Origin: Chryseobacterium indologenes | GTDB taxonomy: Bacteria > Bacteroidota > Bacteroidia > Flavobacteriales > Weeksellaceae | Length of the DNA: 64,000 bases | NCBI RefSeq assembly: GCF_001295265.1 | Contig: NZ_LJOD01000017.1 | Location: forward strand, 45,587-109,586 | Direction of reading: 5' to 3' | Part shown: positions 1-7,120 of the stretch, one piece after another | How positions within the stretch are numbered: the stretch's first letter is position 1 | How the letters are laid out: the number at the start of each line of letters is the position of its first letter | The notes under the pieces: generated by a model | What the model was told of the DNA's origin: nothing | Database searches by the model: none | The model's input: the letters and a program-made list of their open reading frames with translations, nothing else | Translations under genes and position numbers: made by a program

Positions 1-764
1 CCCAGACGTATTATATCCGGTTTGAAAAGAACGGTGTATGCCCTGAAGTCGGTTCTATCAAAATTACACTTAAAGTACCTAAGAAATCAGATATTTTAAA
101 AGATAAGATCATTTGTCCTAAAGCCACCACTACCTTAGATGCAGGCCCGGGATTTGAAAGCTATCTGTGGAGTACAGGAGCTACTTCACCTTCCATTACA
201 AATGTTCCTGCAGGAAGTTATTGGGTAGACCTTGGCTTCAATGGCTGTGTTTACCGTCAGCATGTTACGGTTTCAGAATCTCCCCTGCCTATGATCACTT
301 CCATTGAAATCAACGGATCTACGGTTACGATAGGCGTAAGCGGAGGAACTCCTCCTTATGAATATTCTCTGGACGGGGTTAGCTGGCAGAGCTCAAATGT
401 TTTCAATAATGTACCGAGAGGAAACCATACTGTTTTTGTAAAAGACTCTAATTATTGTGCCGAAATAAAAAAAGAATTCGCCCTGATCAATCTCATCAAC
501 ACCATCACGCCAAACTATGACGGACATAACGATCAGATCGATTATTCGGCTTTAATGGCCAATGACAATCTTGAGTTCAGGATTTTTGACCGATATGGGG
601 CCGAAATCTTCAGAGGAACTCCAAGCAACCGGTATATCTGGGATGGAAAAATGGGAGGAAGACCTGTGCCTACGGCTACTTACTGGTATTTTATCAGCTG
701 GACAGAATACGGATCTTCAATTTCGGTAAAATATACAAGCTGGCTTTTGGTGAAACATAAATAG
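1..764 (+). CDS. T9SS type B sorting-domain surface protein, C-terminal part
   Basis: The reading frame is open from base 3 of the window, so this is the C-terminal part of a longer gene cut by the window edge. About 253 residues are visible. They contain repeated Ig/PKD-like beta segments (LDAGPGFESYLWSTGA; GGTPPYEYSLDG), as in large Bacteroidota adhesins. The last ~85 residues (from ITPNYDGHND, through FDRYGAEIF and WDGK, to the YTSWLLVKHK end) match the gliding-motility-associated C-terminal (CHU_C, type B T9SS sorting) domain. In that family the domain directs export across the outer membrane and surface attachment. The protein is therefore probably a surface adhesin or structural protein, but its N-terminal function cannot be seen. 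An internal ATG at 291 should not be taken as the start. Confidence 0.85.
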   Translation, partial: QTYYIRFEKNGVCPEVGSIKITLKVPKKSDILKDKIICPKATTTLDAGPGFESYLWSTGATSPSITNVPAGSYWVDLGFNGCVYRQHVTVSESPLPMITSIEINGSTVTIGVSGGTPPYEYSLDGVSWQSSNVFNNVPRGNHTVFVKDSNYCAEIKKEFALINLINTITPNYDGHNDQIDYSALMANDNLEFRIFDRYGAEIFRGTPSNRYIWDGKMGGRPVPTATYWYFISWTEYGSSISVKYTSWLLVKHK

Positions 765-969
765 CCATAATTAGATACAAAAAATAAGATGAATACCTGC
801 CCTTTGAAGGTCAGATTTTAACCCCTATCAGAAAAATCGCCTCTTTGCTATTCGTTATTTCTTCATTTGTAAAAGCTTATAACATTCATTAACAGTTTAC
901 TATCAAAGTTTAATATAACTTTAACCTCTAATGATTATCTTATAAGGTATAAATTGCTGTATTTCTGCG

Positions 970-977
970 TAATTTTG
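970..977 (+). promoter_or_regulatory. Bacteroidota -7 promoter element (TAATTTTG)
   Basis: This is an exact match to TAnnTTTG, nine bases before the ATG at 986. No good -33 TTG is seen at the usual spacing, so the promoter call rests on the -7 box and its position. Confidence 0.45.
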
Positions 978-985
978 CCCCATAT

Positions 986-1774
986 ATGAATAAGCTATTT
1001 ACCCTTTTTCTCCTGATTTTTTTAGTAAAGATCAACGCACAAACATACTCCGGAGAGGTATTTTTAAAAGATAACTCGATTCTGTATCTCAACCAGGTCT
1101 ACGTTACCAATCTGAATACCCAGAAAACAGTTCTTACCGATTATAACGGAAACTACAATATTCCTGCAGGGCCCGGAGATGTCATCCGTTTCACATCTAT
1201 AGTTACAGAGCGGAAAGATGTAAAGCTTACCCCACAGATGCTTCAGCAAAAAAACCTGATTGAACTTAAGATTGCTTATTATGAGATTCAGGAGATTGTA
1301 ATCAGCAGGTTCAAGCCTACCGGAAACCTAAGATACGATGTTAATTCAATAAGAAAAGAAGATAAAGGTCTGGCTCTAAAAAAAGTGATCGGACTTCCTG
1401 AACCTAAAGGGGACGGCACTTCTCCGGAGCTTCCAGTTGCCGGGCTTAGAGACGGAGGGCTCACCTTCAGTTTAGGAAGCATTTACGATCTTCTTTCCGG
1501 CGAAAGAAAGAAAAAACAGCGCTATATGGCTTATGAAAGGATGAACAGTTCCGTAACCCAGATTAAAAATTACCTGGGAAAAGATTATTTCCTTAAATTT
1601 AAAATTCCGGAAAATCTGATTGATAACTTCCTGCAGTTTGTATATACTTCAGAAAATATACAGCCTTATGTGCTGGCAGGTAATTTTGAAGCCATAAAAG
1701 TTCCGATTGAAAAATACCTGCCGATCTATCAGAAAAGGCTTAAAAACTCTAATCTTCTGGAAATTGTTAAATAA
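986..1774 (+). CDS. Secreted protein with carboxypeptidase regulatory-like domain
   Basis: The 262-residue protein starts with a Sec signal peptide (hydrophobic FTLFLLIFLV, cut after INAQ). Residues ~20-100 form a carboxypeptidase-D regulatory-like beta sandwich, recognisable by the pattern of a variable strand followed by TDYNGNYNIPAGPGDVIRF. In Bacteroidota this fold is usual at the N-terminus of TonB-dependent receptors and in small periplasmic or surface proteins. The rest (residues 110-262) is charged and resembles no enzyme I know. It has a KKKQRYMAYERM stretch after a GSIYDLLSGE motif that is common in this family. There is no barrel, so it is not a receptor. It is probably a monocistronic gene with its own promoter. 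Exact role unknown. Confidence 0.7.
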   Translation: MNKLFTLFLLIFLVKINAQTYSGEVFLKDNSILYLNQVYVTNLNTQKTVLTDYNGNYNIPAGPGDVIRFTSIVTERKDVKLTPQMLQQKNLIELKIAYYEIQEIVISRFKPTGNLRYDVNSIRKEDKGLALKKVIGLPEPKGDGTSPELPVAGLRDGGLTFSLGSIYDLLSGERKKKQRYMAYERMNSSVTQIKNYLGKDYFLKFKIPENLIDNFLQFVYTSENIQPYVLAGNFEAIKVPIEKYLPIYQKRLKNSNLLEIVK

Positions 1775-2071
1775 AAACCAGGCAGATTATCCAATGAAAT
1801 AATCTGCCTTTTCAATATTTCCGGTGATTCTTCCACTGCAAACTCCCTTATGTGAAGACAATAGTTAAATCAGGATTCGTTCAGACCGGTTATCATGCAT
1901 TTTAAAAATCCTTAGTATATATTTTTAGATATTCAAAAATATGTTTATTTTTATCTCACGATGACGTGTTTAAAATAAACATAATCATATTTCGTTATCA
2001 TATTAAAACTAATACTGAAAAGCACAAATTAAGAGGAAAACATATTTTTAATCTACCATTTATTAATGTTA

Positions 2072-2845
2072 ATGAAAAAATTACTTTTATTTTTTGGTTC
2101 AGTTCTCTTCATCAATTTGTCTGCCCAGAAAAAGGGAAAAGACTACACGGATATTTTAAAAAGTAAAAATATCTACGAAATCAACGCTTTTTTAAGAGAT
2201 GCTCACCCTGATGATCCTAAAAGATCCGTTCTGAAGCCGCGGGTAATGGAAATGATGAAAGAGTACATCAAAAATGCCCATCCGGCAGACCAGAAAGTAA
2301 AAGATATGCAGGAAATGCTTGCCCTGCTGAAAAGAAGACCTTCCACCAAGATCAGTTTCGATGAGATGAATGCCATTATCAAGCAGAAGCAGATCGCTAA
2401 ATATAAGGCTGAACTTGCAGCTAAACAGTCTACAACAGTCTATACCCCCAGTACCGCCCAAAATGCATATGTTGTTAATACATCAGCCAATGCAGCCGTA
2501 CCCAACGCAGAAGCAGAAGAGTTCAATATGCTGATGGCCGTAAACCCTGTAGAACATCAGAACCGTACTGTAAAAATATTAAACTCTCTGTTTGATAATG
2601 ATCCCAATAGCAAAGAGAGTATTGTACTGATCCAGAATAAATCAGACTGCAATATCATTGTGAGAATGGAGGGTGTAGGGACTACCAAGTACAGGCTTGC
2701 TGTTCCTGCCCATGGTGAGAACTCAATTGTTGTAGACAAAGGCCAATATCTTTTCACCAGTTTGGTATGCGGGGCTCAATATGCTTCCCAAAAAACAATT
2801 GAGAAAGCCATTATGGTGGCCCTGGGAAGTTCATCCACTCAATAA
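2072..2845 (+). CDS. Secreted DUF6759-like protein, paralog 1
   Basis: This secreted protein of ~257 residues is of unknown function. The start at 2072 (MKKLLLFFGSVLFINLSAQ) gives a clean signal peptide; an ATG two codons earlier is also possible. Near the N-terminus it has the motif HPDDPKRSVLKP, and after a low-complexity linker (Ala/Thr-rich, residues ~115-150) a C-terminal domain with NKSDCNIIVRMEG, VPAHGENSIVV and LVCGAQYASQKTI. The same two blocks recur in the gene at 3636, and the C-terminal block alone in the gene at 4343. So this is a three-member local family, which I believe databases file as DUF6759 (from memory). Two conserved cysteines in the C-terminal block could form a disulfide after export. 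trmB lies between this copy and the other two. Confidence 0.75.
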   Translation: MKKLLLFFGSVLFINLSAQKKGKDYTDILKSKNIYEINAFLRDAHPDDPKRSVLKPRVMEMMKEYIKNAHPADQKVKDMQEMLALLKRRPSTKISFDEMNAIIKQKQIAKYKAELAAKQSTTVYTPSTAQNAYVVNTSANAAVPNAEAEEFNMLMAVNPVEHQNRTVKILNSLFDNDPNSKESIVLIQNKSDCNIIVRMEGVGTTKYRLAVPAHGENSIVVDKGQYLFTSLVCGAQYASQKTIEKAIMVALGSSSTQ

Positions 2846-2913
2846 CCCTTTATAAATATGCTCATTGCATGTCTTTTAAAGTTAAAAGGCAAGGTATTCT
2901 GTGCAAAATTTGT

Positions 2914-2921
2914 TACTTTTG
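2914..2921 (+). promoter_or_regulatory. -7 element (TACTTTTG) for trmB
   Basis: This exact TAnnTTTG match lies 21 bases before the preferred trmB start at 2943. It supports that start over the in-frame GTG at 2901, which lies upstream of the box. Confidence 0.45.
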
Positions 2922-2942
2922 CAGGATTTTATAAATGACTCG

Positions 2943-3620
2943 ATGGGCAAAAATAAATTAGCAAGATTTGCAGAAAACAAGATACTACCAAATGTTATTC
3001 AGCCAACAAGAGAAGAAGCTTTAGAAGGGTTCTCTCTTAAAGGAAAATGGAGAGCCGATTTTTTTAAAAACGACAATCCTATCGTTCTGGAACTGGGCTG
3101 TGGAAAAGGTGAATATTCAGTAGGTCTTGCCAAAACATTTCCTGAAAAAAACTTTATCGGAATTGATATTAAAGGAGCAAGATTCTGGTTCGGCGCGAAA
3201 GAGGCAGTTGAAAACGGTATGAATAACGTAGCTTTCCTCAGAACACAGATTGAACTTGTAGACTATTTTTTTACTGAAAACGAAGTAGATGAAATCTGGA
3301 TCACGTTCCCTGATCCGCAGATCAAATACAAACGTACCAAGCACAGGCTTACCCATCCTGATTTCCTTAACCGTTATAAAAAATTCCTGAAACCGGGCGG
3401 AATTATTCACTTAAAAACAGATTCTGAATTCCTTCATGGCTATACGCTGGGCTATCTGCAAGGTGCAGGTTATGAGATTATCACTGCTCACCATGACATC
3501 TATGGTGCTCCGGAATACGATCCGAATACAGAACATTTAAGAGATATTAAAACCTATTATGAAGAGTTATTCTCTTCTAAGGGGAAAACGATAACTTATA
3601 TAAAATTCCGTATAACCTGA
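2943..3620 (+). CDS. trmB: tRNA (guanine-N7-)-methyltransferase TrmB
   Basis: TrmB is the SAM-dependent enzyme that makes m7G46 in the variable loop of tRNA. The 225-residue protein shows the Rossmann SAM-binding motif ELGCGKGEYSVGLA (residues ~42-55), the acidic FIGIDIKGARFW strand end, and the family signature WITFPDPQIKYKRTKHR followed by HPDFLNRY. The start at ATG 2943 (MGKNKLARFAENK) is chosen because it fits family N-termini; the frame extends to a GTG at 2901 that lies 5' of the promoter box. The next gene starts 15 bases after the stop, so trmB is probably co-transcribed with two copies of the secreted protein family, an unexpected pairing. Confidence 0.95.
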   Translation: MGKNKLARFAENKILPNVIQPTREEALEGFSLKGKWRADFFKNDNPIVLELGCGKGEYSVGLAKTFPEKNFIGIDIKGARFWFGAKEAVENGMNNVAFLRTQIELVDYFFTENEVDEIWITFPDPQIKYKRTKHRLTHPDFLNRYKKFLKPGGIIHLKTDSEFLHGYTLGYLQGAGYEIITAHHDIYGAPEYDPNTEHLRDIKTYYEELFSSKGKTITYIKFRIT

Positions 3621-3635
3621 TGAAATAAAACATTG

Positions 3636-4337
3636 ATGAAAAAAAATTTTTTAACCATTTTCCTCTTCATTTTCCTAATTCCCAGCTTTGCCTACACGCA
3701 GAAAAAAAGCAAAGACATCCTTAAAAGCACAAACATCAAGGAAATAGAAGAATACCTTAAAACCGCTCATCCTGATGATCCTAAAAGAAGTGTTCTTAAA
3801 CCCAAGCTTATTGCCCTGAAGAACACTGAATGGACCAAAGGGGCTAAAAATGCCAAACCAATGGAAGCCCGGCCGGTCATGACGGACATTCCCAATAGGT
3901 TTATGAGAAATTCAAACTCCTCAGATGCTGAAGAATTTAAAAAACTCATTGCAGAAACCTCAGATCAGCATAAGGAAAAAACAGTAAAGCTTCTGAATGC
4001 GATGTTTGACGAGGACATTACCCGCAAAGAAGCCGTATTGCTCTTCAGAAATAATTCAGACTGCAATATCATCCTGAGAATTGAAGGAAAAGATTTCTAC
4101 AACCTTGCAGTTCCTGCGCATGGGGAAAACTTTATCATAATCAATAAAGGCTCTTACAATCTCAACAGCAATGTCTGTGATGTAAAATACACCTCGCAGA
4201 AAGACATAAAAAAAAGTATATTTGTAGTGATTGATAATCCGGGTACTCCCCAGCCTGAAACTAAACAGAATCAGGAAAAGAACACAAAGGAAAACCCAGA
4301 TTCAAAACCTCCAACAAAGAAAAAATCTAAAAAATAA
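3636..4337 (+). CDS. Secreted DUF6759-like protein, paralog 2
   Basis: This 233-residue secreted paralog of the gene at 2072 has a signal peptide (FLTIFLFIFLIPSFAYTQ) and the shared N-terminal block KSKDILKS..HPDDPKRSVLKP. Its C-terminal block is NNSDCNIILRIEG, VPAHGENFIII and NVCDVKYTSQKDI. Unlike paralog 1 it ends in a ~30-residue Lys/Asn/Pro/Glu-rich tail (ENTKENPDSKPPTKKKSKK), possibly disordered or envelope-binding. ATG at 3636 is preferred over a TTG one codon earlier. It follows trmB by 15 bases and precedes paralog 3 by 5, so an operon is likely. Function unknown. Confidence 0.75.
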   Translation: MKKNFLTIFLFIFLIPSFAYTQKKSKDILKSTNIKEIEEYLKTAHPDDPKRSVLKPKLIALKNTEWTKGAKNAKPMEARPVMTDIPNRFMRNSNSSDAEEFKKLIAETSDQHKEKTVKLLNAMFDEDITRKEAVLLFRNNSDCNIILRIEGKDFYNLAVPAHGENFIIINKGSYNLNSNVCDVKYTSQKDIKKSIFVVIDNPGTPQPETKQNQEKNTKENPDSKPPTKKKSKK

Positions 4338-4342
4338 CCGGC

Positions 4343-4786
4343 ATGAAAAAGCTGTTTATACTTTCCGGAATCTCCATGATCCTTACCAGCTGCAGTGTGA
4401 ATTACGGCAGCTATCCTAACCGAAACCCCTATCCATCTTCAGGCTCAGGAAATAATAACACTGCTGCCAATACTGAAAGAGAGTACAATGAGCTGATCAG
4501 GACCTACAAGCCTGAAACGGCAGATGTCCTTAATGATTTACTCAATTCCGACTCTCCGTCTAATCCCAAAACTTCAATTTCGGTGCAAAATGGTTCACGG
4601 TGTAATATGGTGCTTACGGTAAGCGGAAACGGATTCTTTAAAAAGATCCCTATTGCTTCCGGTAAAATGGGATATACAATGGTTCCCAAAAACCAGAATT
4701 ATAAGCTCTCAGGAATGCTCTGTAATTCACCCTACCAGTCAACAAAATTTATAACAAGCTCTTATTCTATAAAGCTTTCCAATTAA
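4343..4786 (+). CDS. Lipoprotein sharing the DUF6759-like C-terminal domain, paralog 3
   Basis: This 147-residue lipoprotein has the lipobox LTSC with Cys17 as the likely lipidated residue. A Ser/Asn/Gly/Pro linker (residues 20-45) leads to a domain of ~95 residues that aligns with the C-terminal half of the two upstream paralogs: TADVLNDLLN, QNGSRCNMVLTVSG, IPIASGKMGYTMV, MLCNSPYQSTKFI. It keeps the two cysteines but lacks the N-terminal HPDDPKRSVLKP block. So the family appears as a two-block secreted form and a membrane-anchored one-block form. It is the last gene before a strong terminator. Confidence 0.75.
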   Translation: MKKLFILSGISMILTSCSVNYGSYPNRNPYPSSGSGNNNTAANTEREYNELIRTYKPETADVLNDLLNSDSPSNPKTSISVQNGSRCNMVLTVSGNGFFKKIPIASGKMGYTMVPKNQNYKLSGMLCNSPYQSTKFITSSYSIKLSN

Positions 4787-4792
4787 AAGATC

Positions 4793-4824
4793 AGCCCACA
4801 GTAATTTTGTGGGCTTTCTTTATT
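4793..4824 (+). terminator. Rho-independent terminator after the trmB operon
   Basis: A perfect 8-bp stem (AGCCCACA/TGTGGGCT) with a 7-base loop is followed by a T-rich run, 6 bases after the stop at 4786. Confidence 0.85.
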
Positions 4825-4899
4825 CTATTAATCAGATAATGCATTTTTTGAGGGACTTTTTCTGTTATCCACCCTACTTCATGGGCCTATGAAAAATAT

Positions 4900-4936
4900 A
4901 AAAAAAAAACGCCGGATTGAAATCCGGCGTTTTTCC
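4900..4936 (-). terminator. Terminator of the rplM-rpsI-rpsB operon
   Basis: A GC-rich stem (ACGCCGGA/TCCGGCGT, extendable by flanking A/T pairs) has a run of nine A on the left, which is a U-tract on the minus strand, and five T on the right. It lies just past the rpsB stop and could work in both directions. It ends the ribosomal operon before any tsf gene. Confidence 0.85.
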
Positions 4937-4957
4937 TATAGTAAAGAAAATCTTTAA

Positions 4958-5719
4958 TTATTCTGCATCGAAATCAGCATCTGTATCAGCAGATACTTTT
5001 TCTCCTTCTTCTTTAGATTTTTCCTTATCAGCTTTTCTTTGAGACTGACCTTCTTTGATAGATTCAGAAACTACGCTAAGGATCATATCAATAGACTTAG
5101 AAGCATCATCGTTTCCTGGGATAACGAAATCTACTTTTCTTGGGTCAGAGTTTGTATCAACGATACCGAAAACAGGAATACCTAGTTTCTTAGCTTCAGT
5201 TACCGCGATGTGCTCTCTTAAGATATCAACTACAAATACTGCAGAAGGAAGTCTAACCATGTCAGAGATAGATCCTAAGTTCTTCTCTAAGTTAGCTCTC
5301 TGTCTGTCAACCTGTAATCTTTCTTTTTTAGATAAAGTTTCGAATGTACCGTCTTTTTTCATTTTGTCGATAGCATTCATTTTCTTTACAGCCTTTCTGA
5401 TTGTAACGAAATTCGTTAACATACCTCCAGGCCATCTTTCTGTAATATAAGGCATATTAAGTTCAGAAGCGTGTTTTGCAACTACTTCTTTCGCCTGCTT
5501 TTTAGTTGCTACGAAAAGAACTTTTTTACCTGCAGAAGTTAATTTTTCTAAAGCGTTACAAGCTTCATCCAATTTAACTGCTGTTTTATGTAAGTCTACA
5601 ATGTGAATACCGTTTTTCTCCATAAAAATGTATGGAGCCATATTTGGATTCCACTTTCTGGTCATGTGACCGAAGTGTACGCCAGCCTCTAAAAGGTCTT
5701 TTACATTTGCTTTTGCCAT
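4958..5719 (-). CDS. rpsB: 30S ribosomal protein S2
   Basis: The 253-residue S2 protein sits on the back of the 30S subunit and with S1 contacts mRNA near the platform. Signature segments are LLEAGVHFGHMTRKWNPNMAPYIF at the N-terminus, VLFVATKKQAKEVV, ERWPGGMLTNF, and the S2 motif FVVDILREHIAVTEAKKLGIPVFGIVDTNSDP. A C-terminal tail of ~30 residues is acidic (KSKEEGEKVSADTDADFDAE), as in Bacteroidota. It lies 207 bases downstream of rpsI with no TAnnTTTG box in the gap, so co-transcription with rplM-rpsI is likely. The usual partner tsf (EF-Ts) is missing downstream. Confidence 0.98.
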   Translation of the reverse strand: MAKANVKDLLEAGVHFGHMTRKWNPNMAPYIFMEKNGIHIVDLHKTAVKLDEACNALEKLTSAGKKVLFVATKKQAKEVVAKHASELNMPYITERWPGGMLTNFVTIRKAVKKMNAIDKMKKDGTFETLSKKERLQVDRQRANLEKNLGSISDMVRLPSAVFVVDILREHIAVTEAKKLGIPVFGIVDTNSDPRKVDFVIPGNDDASKSIDMILSVVSESIKEGQSQRKADKEKSKEEGEKVSADTDADFDAE

Positions 5720-5807
5720 GTTTTCTGTTTTTGTTAGTTTACTTTCCGTCTTTTAAACAATCAACAACTTCTTTAGATGGGAGAAGCGTTTGGATGCTAA
5801 ACGTAAC

Positions 5808-5917
5808 GGGCAATTGGCGGTTTGCTTTTTGCTTTGGGCAATTGGCTTTTCGCCGAGATTAAGTTTAAAAAAAATTTAATACATTCCTGCAGCCAATGGC
5901 CATAAGCCATCTGCCAA
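5808..5917. repeat. Degenerate GCCAAT-type intergenic repeat, two opposed arms
   Basis: In the rpsI-rpsB spacer the plus strand carries GGGCAATTGGC twice (5808-5818 and 5836-5846), interspersed with GTTTGCTTTTTGC. About 40 bases further on (5890-5917) is the opposite-sense run of GCCAATGGCCATAAGCC. The arms are imperfectly complementary and could fold. Such GCCA/TGGC-rich degenerate runs are familiar from flavobacterial intergenic DNA, but I cannot count genomic copies. Confidence 0.45.
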
Positions 5918-5926
5918 CGAGAAATC

Positions 5927-6313
5927 TTAACGTTTTGAGAATTGGAATCTCTTTCTTGCTTTTTTCTGACCTGGCTTCTTTCTTTCCACCATTCTTGCGT
6001 CTCTTGTAAGTAAACCAGCTGGCTTTAATGCTAATCTGAACTCAGCGTTGATTTCGCATAAAGCTCTTGAAATACCTAATCTGATAGCTTCTGCCTGACC
6101 TGTATTACCACCACCGAATACGTTTACGGTAACATCATACTGACCAACAGTCTCAGAAAGGATAAACGGTTGGTTCAATTTATAAACCATCACGTCTGTA
6201 GAGAAATAATCTTTAGCGTCTTTACCGTTTACTGTAATGTTTCCAGAACCTGGTCTTACATAAACTCTTGCTACAGAAGTTTTTCTTCTTCCGATTTTGT
6301 GAACTATAGACAT
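5927..6313 (-). CDS. rpsI: 30S ribosomal protein S9
   Basis: The 128-residue S9 protein is of normal length. It shows IGRRKTSVARVYVRPGSGNITVNGK at the N-terminus and the conserved VFGGGNTGQAEAIRLGISRAL. Its basic C-terminus, KKPGQKKARKRFQFSKR, in the family reaches the P-site tRNA. It starts six bases after the rplM stop, the universal L13-S9 pairing. There is no separate promoter. Confidence 0.98.
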   Translation of the reverse strand: MSIVHKIGRRKTSVARVYVRPGSGNITVNGKDAKDYFSTDVMVYKLNQPFILSETVGQYDVTVNVFGGGNTGQAEAIRLGISRALCEINAEFRLALKPAGLLTRDARMVERKKPGQKKARKRFQFSKR

Positions 6314-6319
6314 AATTAA

Positions 6320-6775
6320 TTATTTAAATTCGTTAACATTAATTGTTTTTGGCTGTTGAGCTTCATGTTTGTGCTCAGTTCCTTCATATAAATAAAGGTT
6401 CTTAAGGATAGCAGCTCCCAGTCTGTTTTTAGGCAGCATACCTTTTACAGACTTCTCTAATACCTTTAAAGAATCTTTCTTCTGAAGTTCAGCCGCAGTC
6501 ATAGACTTCTGTCCACCAGGATATCCTGTATGCCAGATATAAGTCTTATCAGCCCACTTGTTTCCGGAAAGTGTAATTTTCCCAGCATTCAAAACGATTA
6601 CGTTATCACCACAATCTACGTGAGGTGTGTAGTTCGTTTTGTGCTTACCTCTCAAAATCTTTGCAACCGTAGAAGCTAATCTACCTAACGGCTGTCCTTC
6701 AGCGTCTACCACAACCCATTCTTTATTCGCAGTAGCTTTGTTCGCTGAAACAGTTTTGTAACTTAATGTATTCAC
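6320..6775 (-). CDS. rplM: 50S ribosomal protein L13
   Basis: This 151-residue L13 protein is an early assembly protein of the 50S subunit. Conserved segments are EWVVVDAEGQPLGRLASTVAKILRGKHKTNYTPHVDCGDNVIVLNA, TYIWHTGYPGG and KGMLPKNRLG. It is the first gene of the minus-strand operon rplM-rpsI-rpsB. The upstream minus-strand box TACCTTTG (6821-6828) fits its promoter. A short hairpin lies at the expected 5' end of the mRNA. Confidence 0.98.
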   Translation of the reverse strand: MNTLSYKTVSANKATANKEWVVVDAEGQPLGRLASTVAKILRGKHKTNYTPHVDCGDNVIVLNAGKITLSGNKWADKTYIWHTGYPGGQKSMTAAELQKKDSLKVLEKSVKGMLPKNRLGAAILKNLYLYEGTEHKHEAQQPKTINVNEFK

Positions 6776-6804
6776 ACGTTTTAGTTAAAGATTAAACATA
6801 ATTT

Positions 6805-6817
6805 ACCCTAAAAGGGT
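6805..6817 (-). promoter_or_regulatory. 5'-end hairpin in the rplM leader
   Basis: ACCCT-AAA-AGGGT forms a 5-bp hairpin with a 3-base loop. It falls where the rplM transcript should begin, about 7 bases after the -7 box. It may be an mRNA-stabilising 5' hairpin or part of an L13 autoregulatory leader; ribosomal leaders of this kind are known in Bacteroidota, but I cannot match a specific one. Confidence 0.35.
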
Positions 6818-6820
6818 GTG

Positions 6821-6828
6821 CAAAGGTA
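6821..6828 (-). promoter_or_regulatory. -7 element (TACCTTTG) for rplM-rpsI-rpsB
   Basis: This exact TAnnTTTG match on the minus strand lies 46 bases before the rplM start. The rest of the 345-base spacer up to 7120 is very AT-rich and shows no gene. Confidence 0.55.
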
Positions 6829-7093
6829 CAAATAATTTTTGTAACAGAAAAACATATTTTATTTTATCTATATAATATGGATTAACTTACAGAATGTTAA
6901 TCGCTTTTATCATTATAAAGATACCTTTGGCATACAAATTAAGAAATGAGTGCACATTGAAAAAAATATTTCGAATATTCTAAAAACACAGACATAAAAC
7001 AAAGATTTCCTCCATCAGATATTTATTTTATTAATATTATTTAAAGATTTGCGTAAAAATTTACCAATACAATAATCATATCTATGAAATAAT

Positions 7094-7101
7094 TATATTT
7101 G
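7094..7101 (+). promoter_or_regulatory. -7 element (TATATTTG), DUF3667 gene 1
   Basis: This exact TAnnTTTG match lies 19 bases before ATG 7121. The 61 bases ending here recur, diverged, before the second copy at 8304, sharing TGAAATAATTATATTTG exactly. Confidence 0.6.
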
Positions 7102-7120
7102 TTTTCATCATATTCCACTC

